DNA of 64,000 bases from NCBI GenBank assembly GCA_963743275.1, contig CAVUPB010000002.1:62001-126000 (forward strand), read 5' to 3'. Source of the DNA: JALYLC01 sp963743275 (GTDB taxonomy: Bacteria > Actinomycetota > Thermoleophilia > Gaiellales > JALYLC01). Positions 27,334 through 35,970 of the stretch are shown in pieces. A program made the position numbers and the translations under genes. Every line of letters begins with the position of its first letter. Within the stretch, counting starts at the first letter, position 1. Below the pieces are notes generated by a model that was not told the DNA's origin, searched no databases, and saw nothing but the letters and a program-made list of their open reading frames with translations.

Positions 27334-28634
27334 GCCGCCCGCAGCTGCAGGTCGGAGGTCGGCTCGCCGTCGACGGCGGTGCGCGGCGGCACGATCACGC
27401 GCACGGTGCACCCGCCGCCGTTCGTCTCCTCGAACGTCATCGTGCCGCCGACGCCCCAGGCGCGCTCGCGCATCGCGTCGACGCCGCGGTGCATGCCGCC
27501 GCGCATCAGCTCGTCCTCGTTGGCGCCCCGGCCGTCGTCGGAGATCATGAGCTCGATTCCGCCCTTCTCGAGCGTGCGCGCCCGCACGTCGACGCGCGTG
27601 CCGCCCGCGTGCTTGACGGCGTTCGTGGTCGCCTCCTGCGCGATGCGGTAGAGCGAGACCTGCGCCTGGCGATCGAGCGCGTCGATCGCGCCGGCGTCGA
27701 CCTCGATCTTGACCTTGTGCGATTCGGAGAGCTGCCCCGCGAGCTCGCAGAACGCCGCCGTGAAGCCGTGATCGCGCAGCGTGATGGGCTCGAGCGCGAA
27801 CGTCAGCGTGCGCAGCGAGCCGACGACCGTGCGGCAGTGCTCGAGCGCGCGCTGCAGCGAGCCGAGGCCCTCGTCGACGTCGCCGGCGCGGATCGCGTCG
27901 TGGGCGGCCTGGACGATCAGGCCGATGCCGGCGATGCTCTGCTGCGGCCCGTCGTGAAGAGCCAGCGCGAGGCGCCGGCGCTCGCCTTCCTCGACGCGCA
28001 GGAGGCGATCGGAGAGGCGGCCGCGCTCGCGCTCGCGCAGCTCGGCCTCGACGCGCAGCGTCTCGGCGAGCGTGAACAGGCGCGCGTTGTGCGCGGTGCG
28101 CACGGCCGCGGCCGCGTAGACGCGCAGCTGCGCGCGCTCGACCGCGCTGAACGGCCGGCCGCCCGGGCGCAGGACTGCGAGCGCCCCGGCCTGCAGCGAC
28201 GGGGCCGGCAGCGGCGTGACCTCGACCGAGCCGCCGTAGCCGGCAGCGAGCTCCGCCGCCAGCTCGGTGGCGTTCACGGCATCGAGCGCGGCGGGGCGCC
28301 AGGCCTGCCCGACCGGTGCGCTCGTGACGACCGTGCAGCGGTTGCCGGTGCGCTCGAGCACGAGCGCGCAGTCGGCCGAGACGAGCGTCAGGGCCTCTTC
28401 CGCGATGCGCTCGAGCAGGCGGCCCTCGTCGAGCTCGTCGGCGAGCCCGGTCGTTGCGGCCAGCAGGCGGTCGAGCGCGTCGGCCTGGGCGCTCAGCTGC
28501 TCGCGCAGCGCGCGCTCGGCCTCGACGTTGCGCTCCGCCGCCTCGCGCGATCCCCGCGCGCGGACGACCAGCATGACGAGCACGCCGAGCGCGACCGCCA
28601 GCAATGCGTCCAACACGATCTCGTGGACGCTCAC
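27330..28634 (-). CDS. NarL-type histidine kinase with GAF-like sensor
   Basis: The 434-aa protein has one N-terminal hydrophobic segment (about residues 7-26), a short coiled linker and a GAF-like domain (about 55-185). A HisKA_3 domain follows with phospho-acceptor His227 (LALALHDGPQQS), then a HATPase_c domain (QEATTNAVKHAGG, DDGRGANE). The start GTG at 28634 is chosen because the frame further upstream runs into the response regulator gene and is low-complexity. It is the partner of the response regulator immediately upstream (31-bp gap). Confidence 0.87.
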   Translation of the reverse strand: MSVHEIVLDALLAVALGVLVMLVVRARGSREAAERNVEAERALREQLSAQADALDRLLAATTGLADELDEGRLLERIAEEALTLVSADCALVLERTGNRCTVVTSAPVGQAWRPAALDAVNATELAAELAAGYGGSVEVTPLPAPSLQAGALAVLRPGGRPFSAVERAQLRVYAAAAVRTAHNARLFTLAETLRVEAELRERERGRLSDRLLRVEEGERRRLALALHDGPQQSIAGIGLIVQAAHDAIRAGDVDEGLGSLQRALEHCRTVVGSLRTLTFALEPITLRDHGFTAAFCELAGQLSESHKVKIEVDAGAIDALDRQAQVSLYRIAQEATTNAVKHAGGTRVDVRARTLEKGGIELMISDDGRGANEDELMRGGMHRGVDAMRERAWGVGGTMTFEETNGGGCTVRVIVPPRTAVDGEPTSDLQLRAA

Positions 28635-28665
28635 GGCCGCTCGATCCGCCCGGGCACGGCCTTCA

Positions 28666-29298
28666 CTACTCGATGATCGATTCGCGCAGAGCGATCGCGA
28701 CGGCCTGCGTGCGGTTGTCGGCCTCGAGCTTTGCGAGGATGTGACGCACGTGGCTCTTGACCGTCTCCTGGCTGATGAAGAGCTTCTGGGCGACATCGGC
28801 GTTGGACATGCCGTCCGCCAGCAACTGCAGGATCTCGCGCTCGCGGCCCGTGATCAGGCTCTCGCGCGAGAGCTCGAGCAGCGACGGTGCGAGCGCGGGG
28901 TCGATGAAGTCCTCGCCGCGCGAGACGCGGTCGATGGCGCGCACGATCGTGTCGTGGCCCGCCTCCTTGAGCACGTATCCGCGCGCGCCGGCTTCGCGGC
29001 CGCGCTGCAGCAGGTTGCGCTCGGCGTGCGCGGTGAAGAGCACGACGGCCGTGCCGGGCACGCGATCGCGAATGCGGCTCGCCGCCGTGACCCCGTCGAC
29101 GTTCCCCATGCGCACGTCCATCAAGACGACCGCCGGGCGGCGGCGCTCGGCGAGCACGACTGCGGCCTCGCCGTCGCTGGCCTCGCCCACGACGCGAATG
29201 TTGGGCTCGCGAGAGAGTGCCATGCGCAGACCCTCACGAACGATCTCGTGGTCGTCTGCGATGAGGCAAGTGATCGGCTGGTCTGCGTTCACGGTCAC
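28666..29298 (-). CDS. NarL/FixJ-type response regulator
   Basis: The 210-aa protein has a receiver domain with acidic pair DD15-16, phospho-acceptor Asp61 (VVLMDVRMGNVDG) and Lys in YVLKEAG. The LuxR HTH (LITGREREILQLLADGMSNADVA) ends near residue 205, the normal length, unlike the other regulator in this window. The start is GTG. It is first gene of a two-gene operon with the GAF kinase, preceded by an unusually AT-rich upstream segment. Confidence 0.92.
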   Translation of the reverse strand: MTVNADQPITCLIADDHEIVREGLRMALSREPNIRVVGEASDGEAAVVLAERRRPAVVLMDVRMGNVDGVTAASRIRDRVPGTAVVLFTAHAERNLLQRGREAGARGYVLKEAGHDTIVRAIDRVSRGEDFIDPALAPSLLELSRESLITGREREILQLLADGMSNADVAQKLFISQETVKSHVRHILAKLEADNRTQAVAIALRESIIE

Positions 29299-29362
29299 GG
29301 TGCGGGTACCCCCCCAGGGCGGGCTGTCGGCGCTCTCTCCGGTTCCCGTATCGGCACCAGCC

Positions 29363-29413
29363 GAGAAATCGTTAGCGTTGATTATCGATGCAACGCAAAT
29401 CGATCAATATGAA
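29363..29413. promoter_or_regulatory. AT-rich promoter/operator-like patch upstream of the response regulator
   Basis: This ~50-bp stretch is far more AT-rich than the rest of the window. It contains nested inverted repeats: TTGATT...AATCAA, GCGTTG...CAACGC and ATCGAT...ATCGAT. On the minus strand TTGCGT and CTAACGAT are spaced like -35 and -10 boxes. It sits between the end of nei and the regulator-kinase operon and is a good candidate for its promoter and an autoregulatory site. Confidence 0.45.
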
Positions 29414-30184
29414 TCAATTGCAATTTGTCTGGCAGGCGGGGCACCAGTGCACCGTGCGGTTGTCGTCCCCCTGCCCCCGCCGGCGCACCGGACCGCCGCA
29501 GCGGGGACAGCGCGTGCGTCCGTAGATCGCCCTGGGGAGCGGGCCGCCGTTGCGCACGCCGGCCTGCAGATCGCGACGCGACTGCTCGAGCACGGCCGTG
29601 AGCGTGGCGTCCGAAATGCCCTCGAGGGGAGCCCACGGATCGATGCGGAGCGCGTAGAGCGCCTCGCAGCGCACGACGTTGCCGATGCCCGCGGCGACCG
29701 TCTGGTCGAGCAGCACCTCGCCGATCGGGCGCGCCTGCGCCGAGCGCGACCGCGCGCGCTGCACGGCGAGGGCGATGCGGGGGTCGTCGTCGAGGAGATC
29801 GGGCCCGAGCGCGCGCAGAACGGGGTGGAGGGCGAGGCGCGCCCGGTCCAGCAGCTCGAGCACGGGCCCTCCGAACTGCACCGCGCAGAGCCCGTTCGCG
29901 CTCAGCTCGAGCCAGGCGCTCGCGCGGCTGCGCCGCCACGGCGCCCCCACCGGGTACACGTGCCATGCCCCCGTCATGCGCAGGTGGGAGTGGAGGATGC
30001 GCCCCCCGGCGAACTCGACGAGCAGGTGCTTGCCGCGCGCGCTCGCGCTCTCGAGCACGCGGCCGTCGAGCGCCTCGGCCAGACCGGGCGGCGCCTGGCG
30101 TGCGTGCGAGCGCGCGGCGACGGGGTGGCCGGCGAGCGGCGCCAGGCGCAGCGCCGCGAGCTGCAGCGTGTGGCCCTCGGGCAG
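29414..30184 (-). CDS. Fpg/Nei family DNA glycosylase/AP lyase (Nei2-like), probable CTG start
   Basis: In this 256-aa protein the catalytic N-terminus Pro-Glu-Gly (PEGHTLQ) must follow the initiator directly. The only codon there is CTG (30184-30182), preceded at eight bases by GGAG. The first conventional in-frame start (GTG at 30058) would remove the catalytic proline. GKHLLVEF, HLRMTGAW and a C-terminal CPRC...CPAC zinc finger match Nei2 enzymes, which excise oxidised pyrimidines and nick abasic sites. It is immediately downstream of lhr, an arrangement known in actinobacteria. Confidence 0.85.
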   Translation of the reverse strand: MPEGHTLQLAALRLAPLAGHPVAARSHARQAPPGLAEALDGRVLESASARGKHLLVEFAGGRILHSHLRMTGAWHVYPVGAPWRRSRASAWLELSANGLCAVQFGGPVLELLDRARLALHPVLRALGPDLLDDDPRIALAVQRARSRSAQARPIGEVLLDQTVAAGIGNVVRCEALYALRIDPWAPLEGISDATLTAVLEQSRRDLQAGVRNGGPLPRAIYGRTRCPRCGGPVRRRGQGDDNRTVHWCPACQTNCN

Positions 30185-30186
30185 GG

Positions 30187-30216
30187 CTAGCGCTCCGTCC
30201 CGGGACGGAGCACTAG
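30187..30216. repeat. Palindrome between lhr and nei
   Basis: The two CTAG-bounded arms around CCGTCCCGGGACGG form a 15-bp inverted repeat with one mismatched pair and no loop. It covers the lhr stop codon and places the GGAG ribosome site of nei in one arm. It is not related to the A palindromes. It may attenuate or modulate nei translation, or act as a weak terminator (no T-run). Confidence 0.7.
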
Positions 30217-33200
30217 CGCCTCCCGCGCAGCGTCAGCCGCCGCGGGCCGGCGGCGAAGCCCGCCGCCGTGAACGCGGCGGCGCTGGCCGCGCCCGCGGCA
30301 GGGTCGCCGTCGATGCGCTCGAGCTGCAGGGTGCCGGCGCGGCCCTCGAGCGCGGCGCCGGCGAGCGCCTCGGCGACCGCGTGCCAGTCCGCATCCGCCA
30401 GCGGTTGCAGCGAGAGCAGCGTCTTGCCGCCGCGCTCGACGAAGGCCAGCGGCTCGCCGTTGCGCAGCACGACGAGCGCCCCGGCGGCGCGCGAGGCGCG
30501 GCCGGCGGCCTGCGCGGGCCAGCGCAGCGCAACGCCGTACGGGTTGGCCGGGTCGCTGGCGGCGAGCACGAAGGCCGGGGCGTCGGGCGTGGGGTCGCGC
30601 AGCTCGCGTAGGCGCTCGATCGCGCCGGGCAGCGCATGCTGCGCGCCGCCGAGCCCATCCACGAGGTAGCCGCGCCGCGAGACTCCGAGCGTCTCGAGCT
30701 CGCCGAGTGCCCGCCGCAGCCCCGCGGGGCCGCCGGGCACGCCCTCGGCGACGAGCGCGGCCCGCACGAGCACTCCGTGCCGCTCGAGCAGCAGCTCGGC
30801 GAGCGCGCGGCGGCGGTCGGCCTCGTCGATCGCCCCTGCGAGCAGCGGAGCCGTGGGCGCCCAGCGCCCGAGCGCCGCCCCGCGCGGCGGCAGGCGGCGG
30901 CGCGTCAGCCGGCGGGTTCCCGCCCGCGGCGCGAGCGTGCGCGGCGCTGCCGCCTTGCGCGCCCGGCGCAGGGGCTCCCACGCATCGTTCGTGGCCTCGC
31001 CGGAGGCCACCAGGCGCCAGAGCGCCTCGATCGCCTCGCTCTCGGCCAGACCCGTCGCCGCGACGAGCTCGGTCAGGTGGCGGGCGCCCTGGAGCGCGCC
31101 GCGCACCGCCTCGGCCGCAGGGTCGGCGGGCGCGGGAGCCTGTCCCGGAGGCGCGCCGAGCAGCGCCGCGTCCTCGCGGAACGCGATCGCGACGCGCCCC
31201 GCATCGGCGCCGAGCCAGACGACCTCGCCGCTCGTGCAGAGCTGGTCGAGCAGCTCGGGGCGGTACTCCATGCGCGCGGGCAGCACCTGGCGCTCCCAGA
31301 CCTCGGGCGCGAGCGGCAGCCGCTGGAGCGGGAAGAGGACCTCGCGCAGCCGCTCGATGCCGCCGCGGCCGCGGCGGCCGAGACCGTGCCAGGATGGCGC
31401 GAAGCGCGCCAGCGCCGGCTGCTCGACCGCCTCGACCTCGCGCCGCAGGCGGGCCACGGACGCACGGCGGATGCGGCGCAGCACCTCGACGTCGCACCAC
31501 TCGCGCCCGCTGCCGCCGGGGCGCAGCGCGCCGCGCACCAGCTGCCCGCTGCGCTCGAGCGCGATCAACTCGGCCTCCGCGACCGCGGGCTCGAGTCCGT
31601 ACCGCTGGGCGAGCGCCGCGAGCGGGAAGGGCCCGCGCCAGCGCGCATAGCGCGCCACGAGCGAGCGCAGGGCGTCGGGCACCGGCTCGAGGAAGGCCGC
31701 GGGCACGCCGCCCGGCGGCATGGCCCCGAGCGCGTCGCGGTAGCGCCCGGCATCCTCCGCGGCGATCAGGCGGTCCTCGCCGCCGATCCGCACCCGCAGC
31801 GCGCGCCGCTCGGCGAGCAGATCGGCGGCGGCCTGCGCGGCATCGCCCTGCAGGCGCGGCCCGAGCTCGTCCTCGCCGAGGTCGCCGACGCGGCGCAGCA
31901 GGTCGTGCAGGGCATCCGGGCCGCCGCGCCGCTCGCTGCCGAGCTCCGCCTCCACCTGCTCGAGCGCATCGGCGTCGAGCAGGTCGCGCAGCTCGTCGGA
32001 GCCCGCGAGCTCGCGCAAGAGGTCGCGGTCGAGCGTGAGGGCCGCCACGCGGCGCTCGGCGGCCGGGGCGTCGTCCTCGTAGAGGTACTGCGCGACGTAT
32101 TCGAAGTTGAGCGAGGCCGCGAACGGCGATGCGGTCTGCGACTCGACGGCCACGAGCCGGTGCGTGCCGTCGCGCAGGCCGGCCAGCAGCTCGCGCAGCG
32201 CACCGAGGTCGAAGTGGTCGGCGAGCAGCTCGCGGTAGGTCTCGAGCAGGATCGGGAACGACCCGTAGCGCTCGGCGACGGCGAGCAGCGACTGCGCCCG
32301 CAGCCGCTGCTGCCACAGCGGCGTGCGCTGCCCCGGGCGGCGGCGCGGGATCAGGAGGGCGCGCGCGGCGCTCTCGCGGAAGCGCGCGCCGAACAGCGAG
32401 GAGCCGCCGAGCTCGCCGACGACGAGGTCCTCGATGCGATCCGGGTCGATCGCGACGAGCTCGTCGGGGGGGAGCGCGTCGGCGTCGGGGAGGTGCAGGA
32501 TGATGCCGTCGTCCGACCACAGCGCGTGCGTCTCGATGCCGTGCTGCTCGCGCAGCAGCGCGCGCAGCGCGAGCCCCCAGGGGGCGTGCACGCGGGCGCC
32601 GAACGGCGAGAGCACGCACAGGCGCCAGTCGCCGATCTCGTCGCGGAAGCGCTCGACGACGATCGTGCGATCGCTCGGGAGCACGCCGGTCGCGAGCTCC
32701 TGCTCGCGCAGGTACGCCACCAGCGTCGTCGCGGCACGCTCGTCGCAGGCGTGCAGGCCGGTCAGGCGGGCCACGGCGCTCTCGTCGTCGAGCGCTGCGA
32801 GCTCGCGCTGCAGCTTGCCGACGGCGCGCCCGAGCTCGAGCGGCCGCCCCGCCTGCTCGCCCTTCCAGAACGGCACCTGAGCGGGCTGGCCGGGCGCGGG
32901 GGAGACGAGCACGCGGTCGCGGGCGATCTCCTCGATGCGCCAGGCCGAGGCGCCCAGCAGGAACACCTGCCCCTCGCGCGCCTCGTGCACCATCTCCTCG
33001 TCGAGCTCGCCCACGCGGCCGCCGCCGTCGGCCAGGAAGACGCCGTAGAGGCCGCGGTCGGGGATGGTGCCTGCGTTTGCGATCGCGATGCGCTGGGCCC
33101 CCTCGCGTGCGCGCAGCGCGCCGGTCGTGCGCTCCCAGACGATGCGGGGGCGCAGCTCGGCGAACTCGTCCGAGGGGTAGCGCCCGGCGAGCAGGTCGAG

Positions 33201-34580
33201 CACGTTCTCGAGCTGCTCGCGCGTCAGCTCGCGGTAGGGGTAGGCGCGCCGCACGAGCTCGTGGAGCTCGTCGACGTGCAGTTCCTCGACCGAGGTCATC
33301 GCCACGATCTGCTGGCACAGCACGTCGAGCGGGATGCGCGGCACGCGCGTGTGCTCGACCTCGCCCTCGAGCATGCCGCGCGCGACGGCGGCGGTCTCCA
33401 CGAGCTCCCCGCGGAAGCGCGGGTAGATGCGCCCGCGCGACGGCATGCCGACCGAGTGGCCGGCGCGCCCGACGCGCTGCAGCCCGCTCGCGACGGAGCC
33501 GGGGGACGAGACCTGCACGACGAGGTCGACCGCGCCCATGTCGATGCCGAGCTCGAGCGACGACGTGGCCACGATGCACGGCAGCGTGCCGGCCTTGAGC
33601 GCCTCCTCGACCTCGCTGCGGGCCTCGCGCGAGAGCGAGCCGTGGTGGGCGCGCGCGACGGGCTCGTCGCTCAGCTCGTTGAGGCGCAGGGCGAGGCGCT
33701 CGGCCATGCGGCGGCTGTTCACGAACACGATCGTCGAGTGGTGCGAGCGCACGAGCTCGAGCAGCTCGGGGTAGAGCGCCGGCCACAGCGAATGCGAGCC
33801 GCTGTCGTTCGCGCCCTGGACGTAGGCGAGCTCCGCGGGCGGAACCTCCGCCTCGGTCTCGGCCGGCATCTCGATGCGCAGGTCGAGCTCCTTGCGCATG
33901 CCCGCGTCCACGATGTGCATGTCGCGGTCGCCGCCCACGAAGCGCGCGATCTCCTCGAGCGGCCGCTGCGTCGCCGAGAGCGCGACGCGCTGCGGGTCGC
34001 GCTCGCAGAGGGCCGCGAGCCGCTCGAGCGAGAGCGCCAGGTGAGCGCCGCGCTTGGTCGCGGCGACGGCGTGCACCTCGTCGACGATGACGGCCTCGAC
34101 GCCGGTGAGCATCTCGCGCGCGCGTGAGGTCAGGAGCAGGTAGAGGCTCTCGGGCGTCGTGATCAGGACATCGGGCGGCGTGCGCAGCATGCGCCGCCGC
34201 TCGTCGGCCGGCGTGTCGCCCGTGCGCACCGCGACGCTCGGCGCCGGCAGCTCGTATCCCGTGGCCGCGGCGGCGGCGCGGATTCCGGCGAGCGGCGCGC
34301 GCAGGTTGCGCTCGACGTCGTAGTTGAGCGCCTTGAGCGGGGAGACGTAGAGCACCCGCAACCCCTCGCCCGGCTCCGTCATGAGGCGGTCGAGGAACCA
34401 CAGGAAGGCGGCCAGCGTCTTGCCCGATCCCGTCGGCGCGCACAGCAGCACGTGCTCGCCGGCGGCGATCGGCGGCCAGCCCCGGGTCTGCGCGGGCGTG
34501 GGCGAGCCCAGCGCGCCGGCGAACCAGCGCCGGGCGTGCGGGGAGAAGGCGGCGAGCGCGTCAGCGGTGGCGATCGACAT
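30213..34580 (-). CDS. lhr: Lhr-type DEAD/DEAH helicase (large helicase-related)
   Basis: The 1455-aa superfamily 2 helicase has Walker A APTGSGKT (48-55), DEVH box in VIVDEVHAV (about 165), motif III LSATQRPL, and the second RecA domain with SSLELGIDMGAVDLV and QRVGRAGH. A winged-helix/beta-barrel Lhr core and a long C-terminal domain follow, as in actinobacterial Lhr. It is a 3'-5' DNA/RNA-DNA helicase in DNA repair. Overlap of function with the downstream glycosylase is supported by their adjacency. Confidence 0.93.
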   Translation of the reverse strand: MSIATADALAAFSPHARRWFAGALGSPTPAQTRGWPPIAAGEHVLLCAPTGSGKTLAAFLWFLDRLMTEPGEGLRVLYVSPLKALNYDVERNLRAPLAGIRAAAAATGYELPAPSVAVRTGDTPADERRRMLRTPPDVLITTPESLYLLLTSRAREMLTGVEAVIVDEVHAVAATKRGAHLALSLERLAALCERDPQRVALSATQRPLEEIARFVGGDRDMHIVDAGMRKELDLRIEMPAETEAEVPPAELAYVQGANDSGSHSLWPALYPELLELVRSHHSTIVFVNSRRMAERLALRLNELSDEPVARAHHGSLSREARSEVEEALKAGTLPCIVATSSLELGIDMGAVDLVVQVSSPGSVASGLQRVGRAGHSVGMPSRGRIYPRFRGELVETAAVARGMLEGEVEHTRVPRIPLDVLCQQIVAMTSVEELHVDELHELVRRAYPYRELTREQLENVLDLLAGRYPSDEFAELRPRIVWERTTGALRAREGAQRIAIANAGTIPDRGLYGVFLADGGGRVGELDEEMVHEAREGQVFLLGASAWRIEEIARDRVLVSPAPGQPAQVPFWKGEQAGRPLELGRAVGKLQRELAALDDESAVARLTGLHACDERAATTLVAYLREQELATGVLPSDRTIVVERFRDEIGDWRLCVLSPFGARVHAPWGLALRALLREQHGIETHALWSDDGIILHLPDADALPPDELVAIDPDRIEDLVVGELGGSSLFGARFRESAARALLIPRRRPGQRTPLWQQRLRAQSLLAVAERYGSFPILLETYRELLADHFDLGALRELLAGLRDGTHRLVAVESQTASPFAASLNFEYVAQYLYEDDAPAAERRVAALTLDRDLLRELAGSDELRDLLDADALEQVEAELGSERRGGPDALHDLLRRVGDLGEDELGPRLQGDAAQAAADLLAERRALRVRIGGEDRLIAAEDAGRYRDALGAMPPGGVPAAFLEPVPDALRSLVARYARWRGPFPLAALAQRYGLEPAVAEAELIALERSGQLVRGALRPGGSGREWCDVEVLRRIRRASVARLRREVEAVEQPALARFAPSWHGLGRRGRGGIERLREVLFPLQRLPLAPEVWERQVLPARMEYRPELLDQLCTSGEVVWLGADAGRVAIAFREDAALLGAPPGQAPAPADPAAEAVRGALQGARHLTELVAATGLAESEAIEALWRLVASGEATNDAWEPLRRARKAAAPRTLAPRAGTRRLTRRRLPPRGAALGRWAPTAPLLAGAIDEADRRRALAELLLERHGVLVRAALVAEGVPGGPAGLRRALGELETLGVSRRGYLVDGLGGAQHALPGAIERLRELRDPTPDAPAFVLAASDPANPYGVALRWPAQAAGRASRAAGALVVLRNGEPLAFVERGGKTLLSLQPLADADWHAVAEALAGAALEGRAGTLQLERIDGDPAAGAASAAAFTAAGFAAGPRRLTLRGRR

Positions 34581-34616
34581 CGCCGCCGCACCATACGACC
34601 AACCGCACGGATCCCG

Positions 34617-34988
34617 TCAGCGCAGCAGCAGGTCGAACGAGAGCAGCCCGCCGGCGATCACGACCATCGCCGCGGCGAGCGTGACGCGGGCCGCGATCAC
34701 CCCGTCGCCGCGAGCCGGCGCGCGCTCGCGCGCACCCAGCAGCGCGCAGATCGAGCATGCCGCGAGCGCCACGGCGGCGAGCGAGGCCGAGGGATCCGGA
34801 TAGGTGGCCCAGAACAGCAGCGGCGCCACCGCCCACACGAGGATGAAGTGCGCAGTGCGCGCCCGCAGCGCGAGCGCCGCGAGCACGAGCGCCCCGATCC
34901 CGCCCGCCAGCGGCCCCGTGCCCGCAGAGACCCCGAGCCCGCCGGCAGCCACGGCGAGCGCGATCGCGCTGACATCGGCTCGCCGCAT
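34617..34988 (-). CDS. Small membrane protein of unknown function
   Basis: The 123-aa protein consists almost entirely of four hydrophobic segments rich in Ala, Leu and Gly, with short basic loops. The start is ATG 34988 (MRRADVS); the frame continues upstream into repeat DNA without a better start. No family is recognised. It is codirectional with lhr, 36 bp upstream of its start, and could be the first gene of an lhr-nei transcript. Confidence 0.6.
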   Translation of the reverse strand: MRRADVSAIALAVAAGGLGVSAGTGPLAGGIGALVLAALALRARTAHFILVWAVAPLLFWATYPDPSASLAAVALAACSICALLGARERAPARGDGVIAARVTLAAAMVVIAGGLLSFDLLLR

Positions 34989-35030
34989 GGCTCGACGGTA
35001 GTCGAGACGCCTCGCGTCCTGCGCACGTGG

Positions 35031-35065
35031 GGCCAAGTGGCACTCGCTGCGAGTGCCACTTGGCC
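35031..35065. repeat. Dispersed palindrome, copy A5 (perfect 17-1-17)
   Basis: The arm is GGCCAAGTGGCACTCGC with a single-base loop T. It is the outer end of the left arm of the long inverted repeat. Confidence 0.92.
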
Positions 35066-35130
35066 GCTGCAACACCAGGGTCTGGCCCGCAACGTGCGGG
35101 TCTGACCCCGGCGTTGCGGACCTGGCACCG
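35066..35130 (+). repeat. C module, left copy (GGTCTGACCCC / CCGCAACG)
   Basis: It contains CCGCAACG and CGTTGCGG flanking GGGTCTGACCCC, so it can fold on itself. It is the inverted partner of 35267-35344, adjoins palindrome A5, and is related to the isolated hairpin at 45374. Confidence 0.75.
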
Positions 35131-35266
35131 ACCCTTGCACGGGGCCTCAACGCCAGTAGGCATCGGGAATGACGACGAGCCCGCGCCCGGCCGGAAGGTG
35201 TGCCGTGCGGCGGCCGGCGAGCACGGGAAGGCCTGAGAGCGGCATGGTTGAGCGGATGGGTCACCC

Positions 35267-35344
35267 CGGTGCCAGGCTCGCAACGTCGGGGTCGGCCCGC
35301 AACGTGCGGGCCAGACCCCGGTTTTCAGACTCTGGTGTCGCAGC
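35267..35344 (-). repeat. C module, right copy
   Basis: This is the reverse-oriented copy of 35066-35130 with about 13 extra bases near TTTTCAGACTC and scattered substitutions. It adjoins palindrome A6. Confidence 0.75.
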
Positions 35345-35379
35345 GGCCAAGTGGCACTCGCCGCGAGTGCCACTTGGCC
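35345..35379. repeat. Dispersed palindrome, copy A6 (perfect 17-1-17)
   Basis: It differs from A5 only in the loop base (C instead of T). It lies 17 bp beyond the stop codon of the cupin gene. Confidence 0.92.
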
Positions 35380-35396
35380 GAGGCAGGCCCCCGCCG

Positions 35397-35882
35397 TCAG
35401 CGTGGAGCCGCGGGCGGGCGTTCGCCGTCGTGGTAGTCCACGGCGTCGGCCACGCGGAAGATCTCCCACAGGCCCTGGCGGTCGGGGAGGCGCTCGCAGG
35501 CTCCGAGCTTGCCGGAGTCGGGGTAGACGACGAGGTCGGGCGTGCCGCTCGTCGAGATCGCCAGGAAGCGCGCCGTGACGTCGCCCCAGTTCGCGAGCTG
35601 GTGGCCGCCCTGCTCGCCGAGCGGGAACGTGACGGCGTCGCCGGGCTCCAGCTCGCGCCATTCGCCGTTCGTGCGCATGCTCGGGCGGCCGAGCAGGACG
35701 ATCAGCAGCTCCTCCTCGGCGAGGTGGTAGTGATACGGGTAGGCCGCCTCGCCGGGCTCGATCTCCCAGATGCTGGCGCCCAGGCGCTGCATGCCGAGCT
35801 GCCAGCCGAGGCGCGCGCGCCGGGCGCGGAAGCCGGGGTGCTCCCGCTGCTGATCGAAGTCCGGCTCGAAGATGTTGGGCAT
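35397..35882 (-). CDS. Cupin domain protein
   Basis: This is a 161-aa single-domain beta-barrel protein. Cupin motif 1 is YPYHYHLAEEELLIVLLG, with two His and a Glu as metal ligands. Motif 2 is GDAVTFPLGEQGGHQL, with the fourth ligand His. A GGGAG ribosome site precedes ATG 35882. Its type resembles small sugar-isomerase or storage-like cupins; no substrate can be assigned. It is divergent from the DUF3352 lipoprotein gene. Confidence 0.85.
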   Translation of the reverse strand: MPNIFEPDFDQQREHPGFRARRARLGWQLGMQRLGASIWEIEPGEAAYPYHYHLAEEELLIVLLGRPSMRTNGEWRELEPGDAVTFPLGEQGGHQLANWGDVTARFLAISTSGTPDLVVYPDSGKLGACERLPDRQGLWEIFRVADAVDYHDGERPPAAPR

Positions 35883-35958
35883 GCTCCCGCCTTCGCGGCG
35901 CCGTGGCGCGATCCTGCGCGCGGGTGCCTTCCGGGGTGGAAGCGCTCGGGAGGCCCTA

Positions 35959-35964
35959 TAAAGT
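35959..35964 (+). promoter_or_regulatory. -10 box (TAAAGT within TATAAAGT) of the DUF3352 gene
   Basis: TATAAAGT ends six bases before ATG 35971. It is one of the few AT-rich octamers in this stretch. Confidence 0.5.
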
Positions 35965-35970
35965 GCGGGC

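Larger units (their letters stand above)
34989..35396. other. 408-bp intergenic region formed mainly by a long inverted repeat
   Basis: There is no credible coding frame. Two imperfect inverted arms of about 100-113 bp (35031-35130 and 35267-35379) enclose a 136-bp spacer. Each outer end is a perfect 17-1-17 A palindrome, and each inner part holds CCGCAACG and GGGGTC/GACCCC modules. Confidence 0.8.

Noticed and set aside
28635..28796. 54-codon N-terminal extension of the GAF kinase
   Set aside because: It lies inside the response regulator gene and is Ser/Arg low-complexity; GTG 28634 places the membrane helix at the N-terminus as usual.
30636..34127. 1163-codon open frame antisense to lhr
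   Set aside because: It is the mirror of a strongly conserved helicase and has no domain or start signal.
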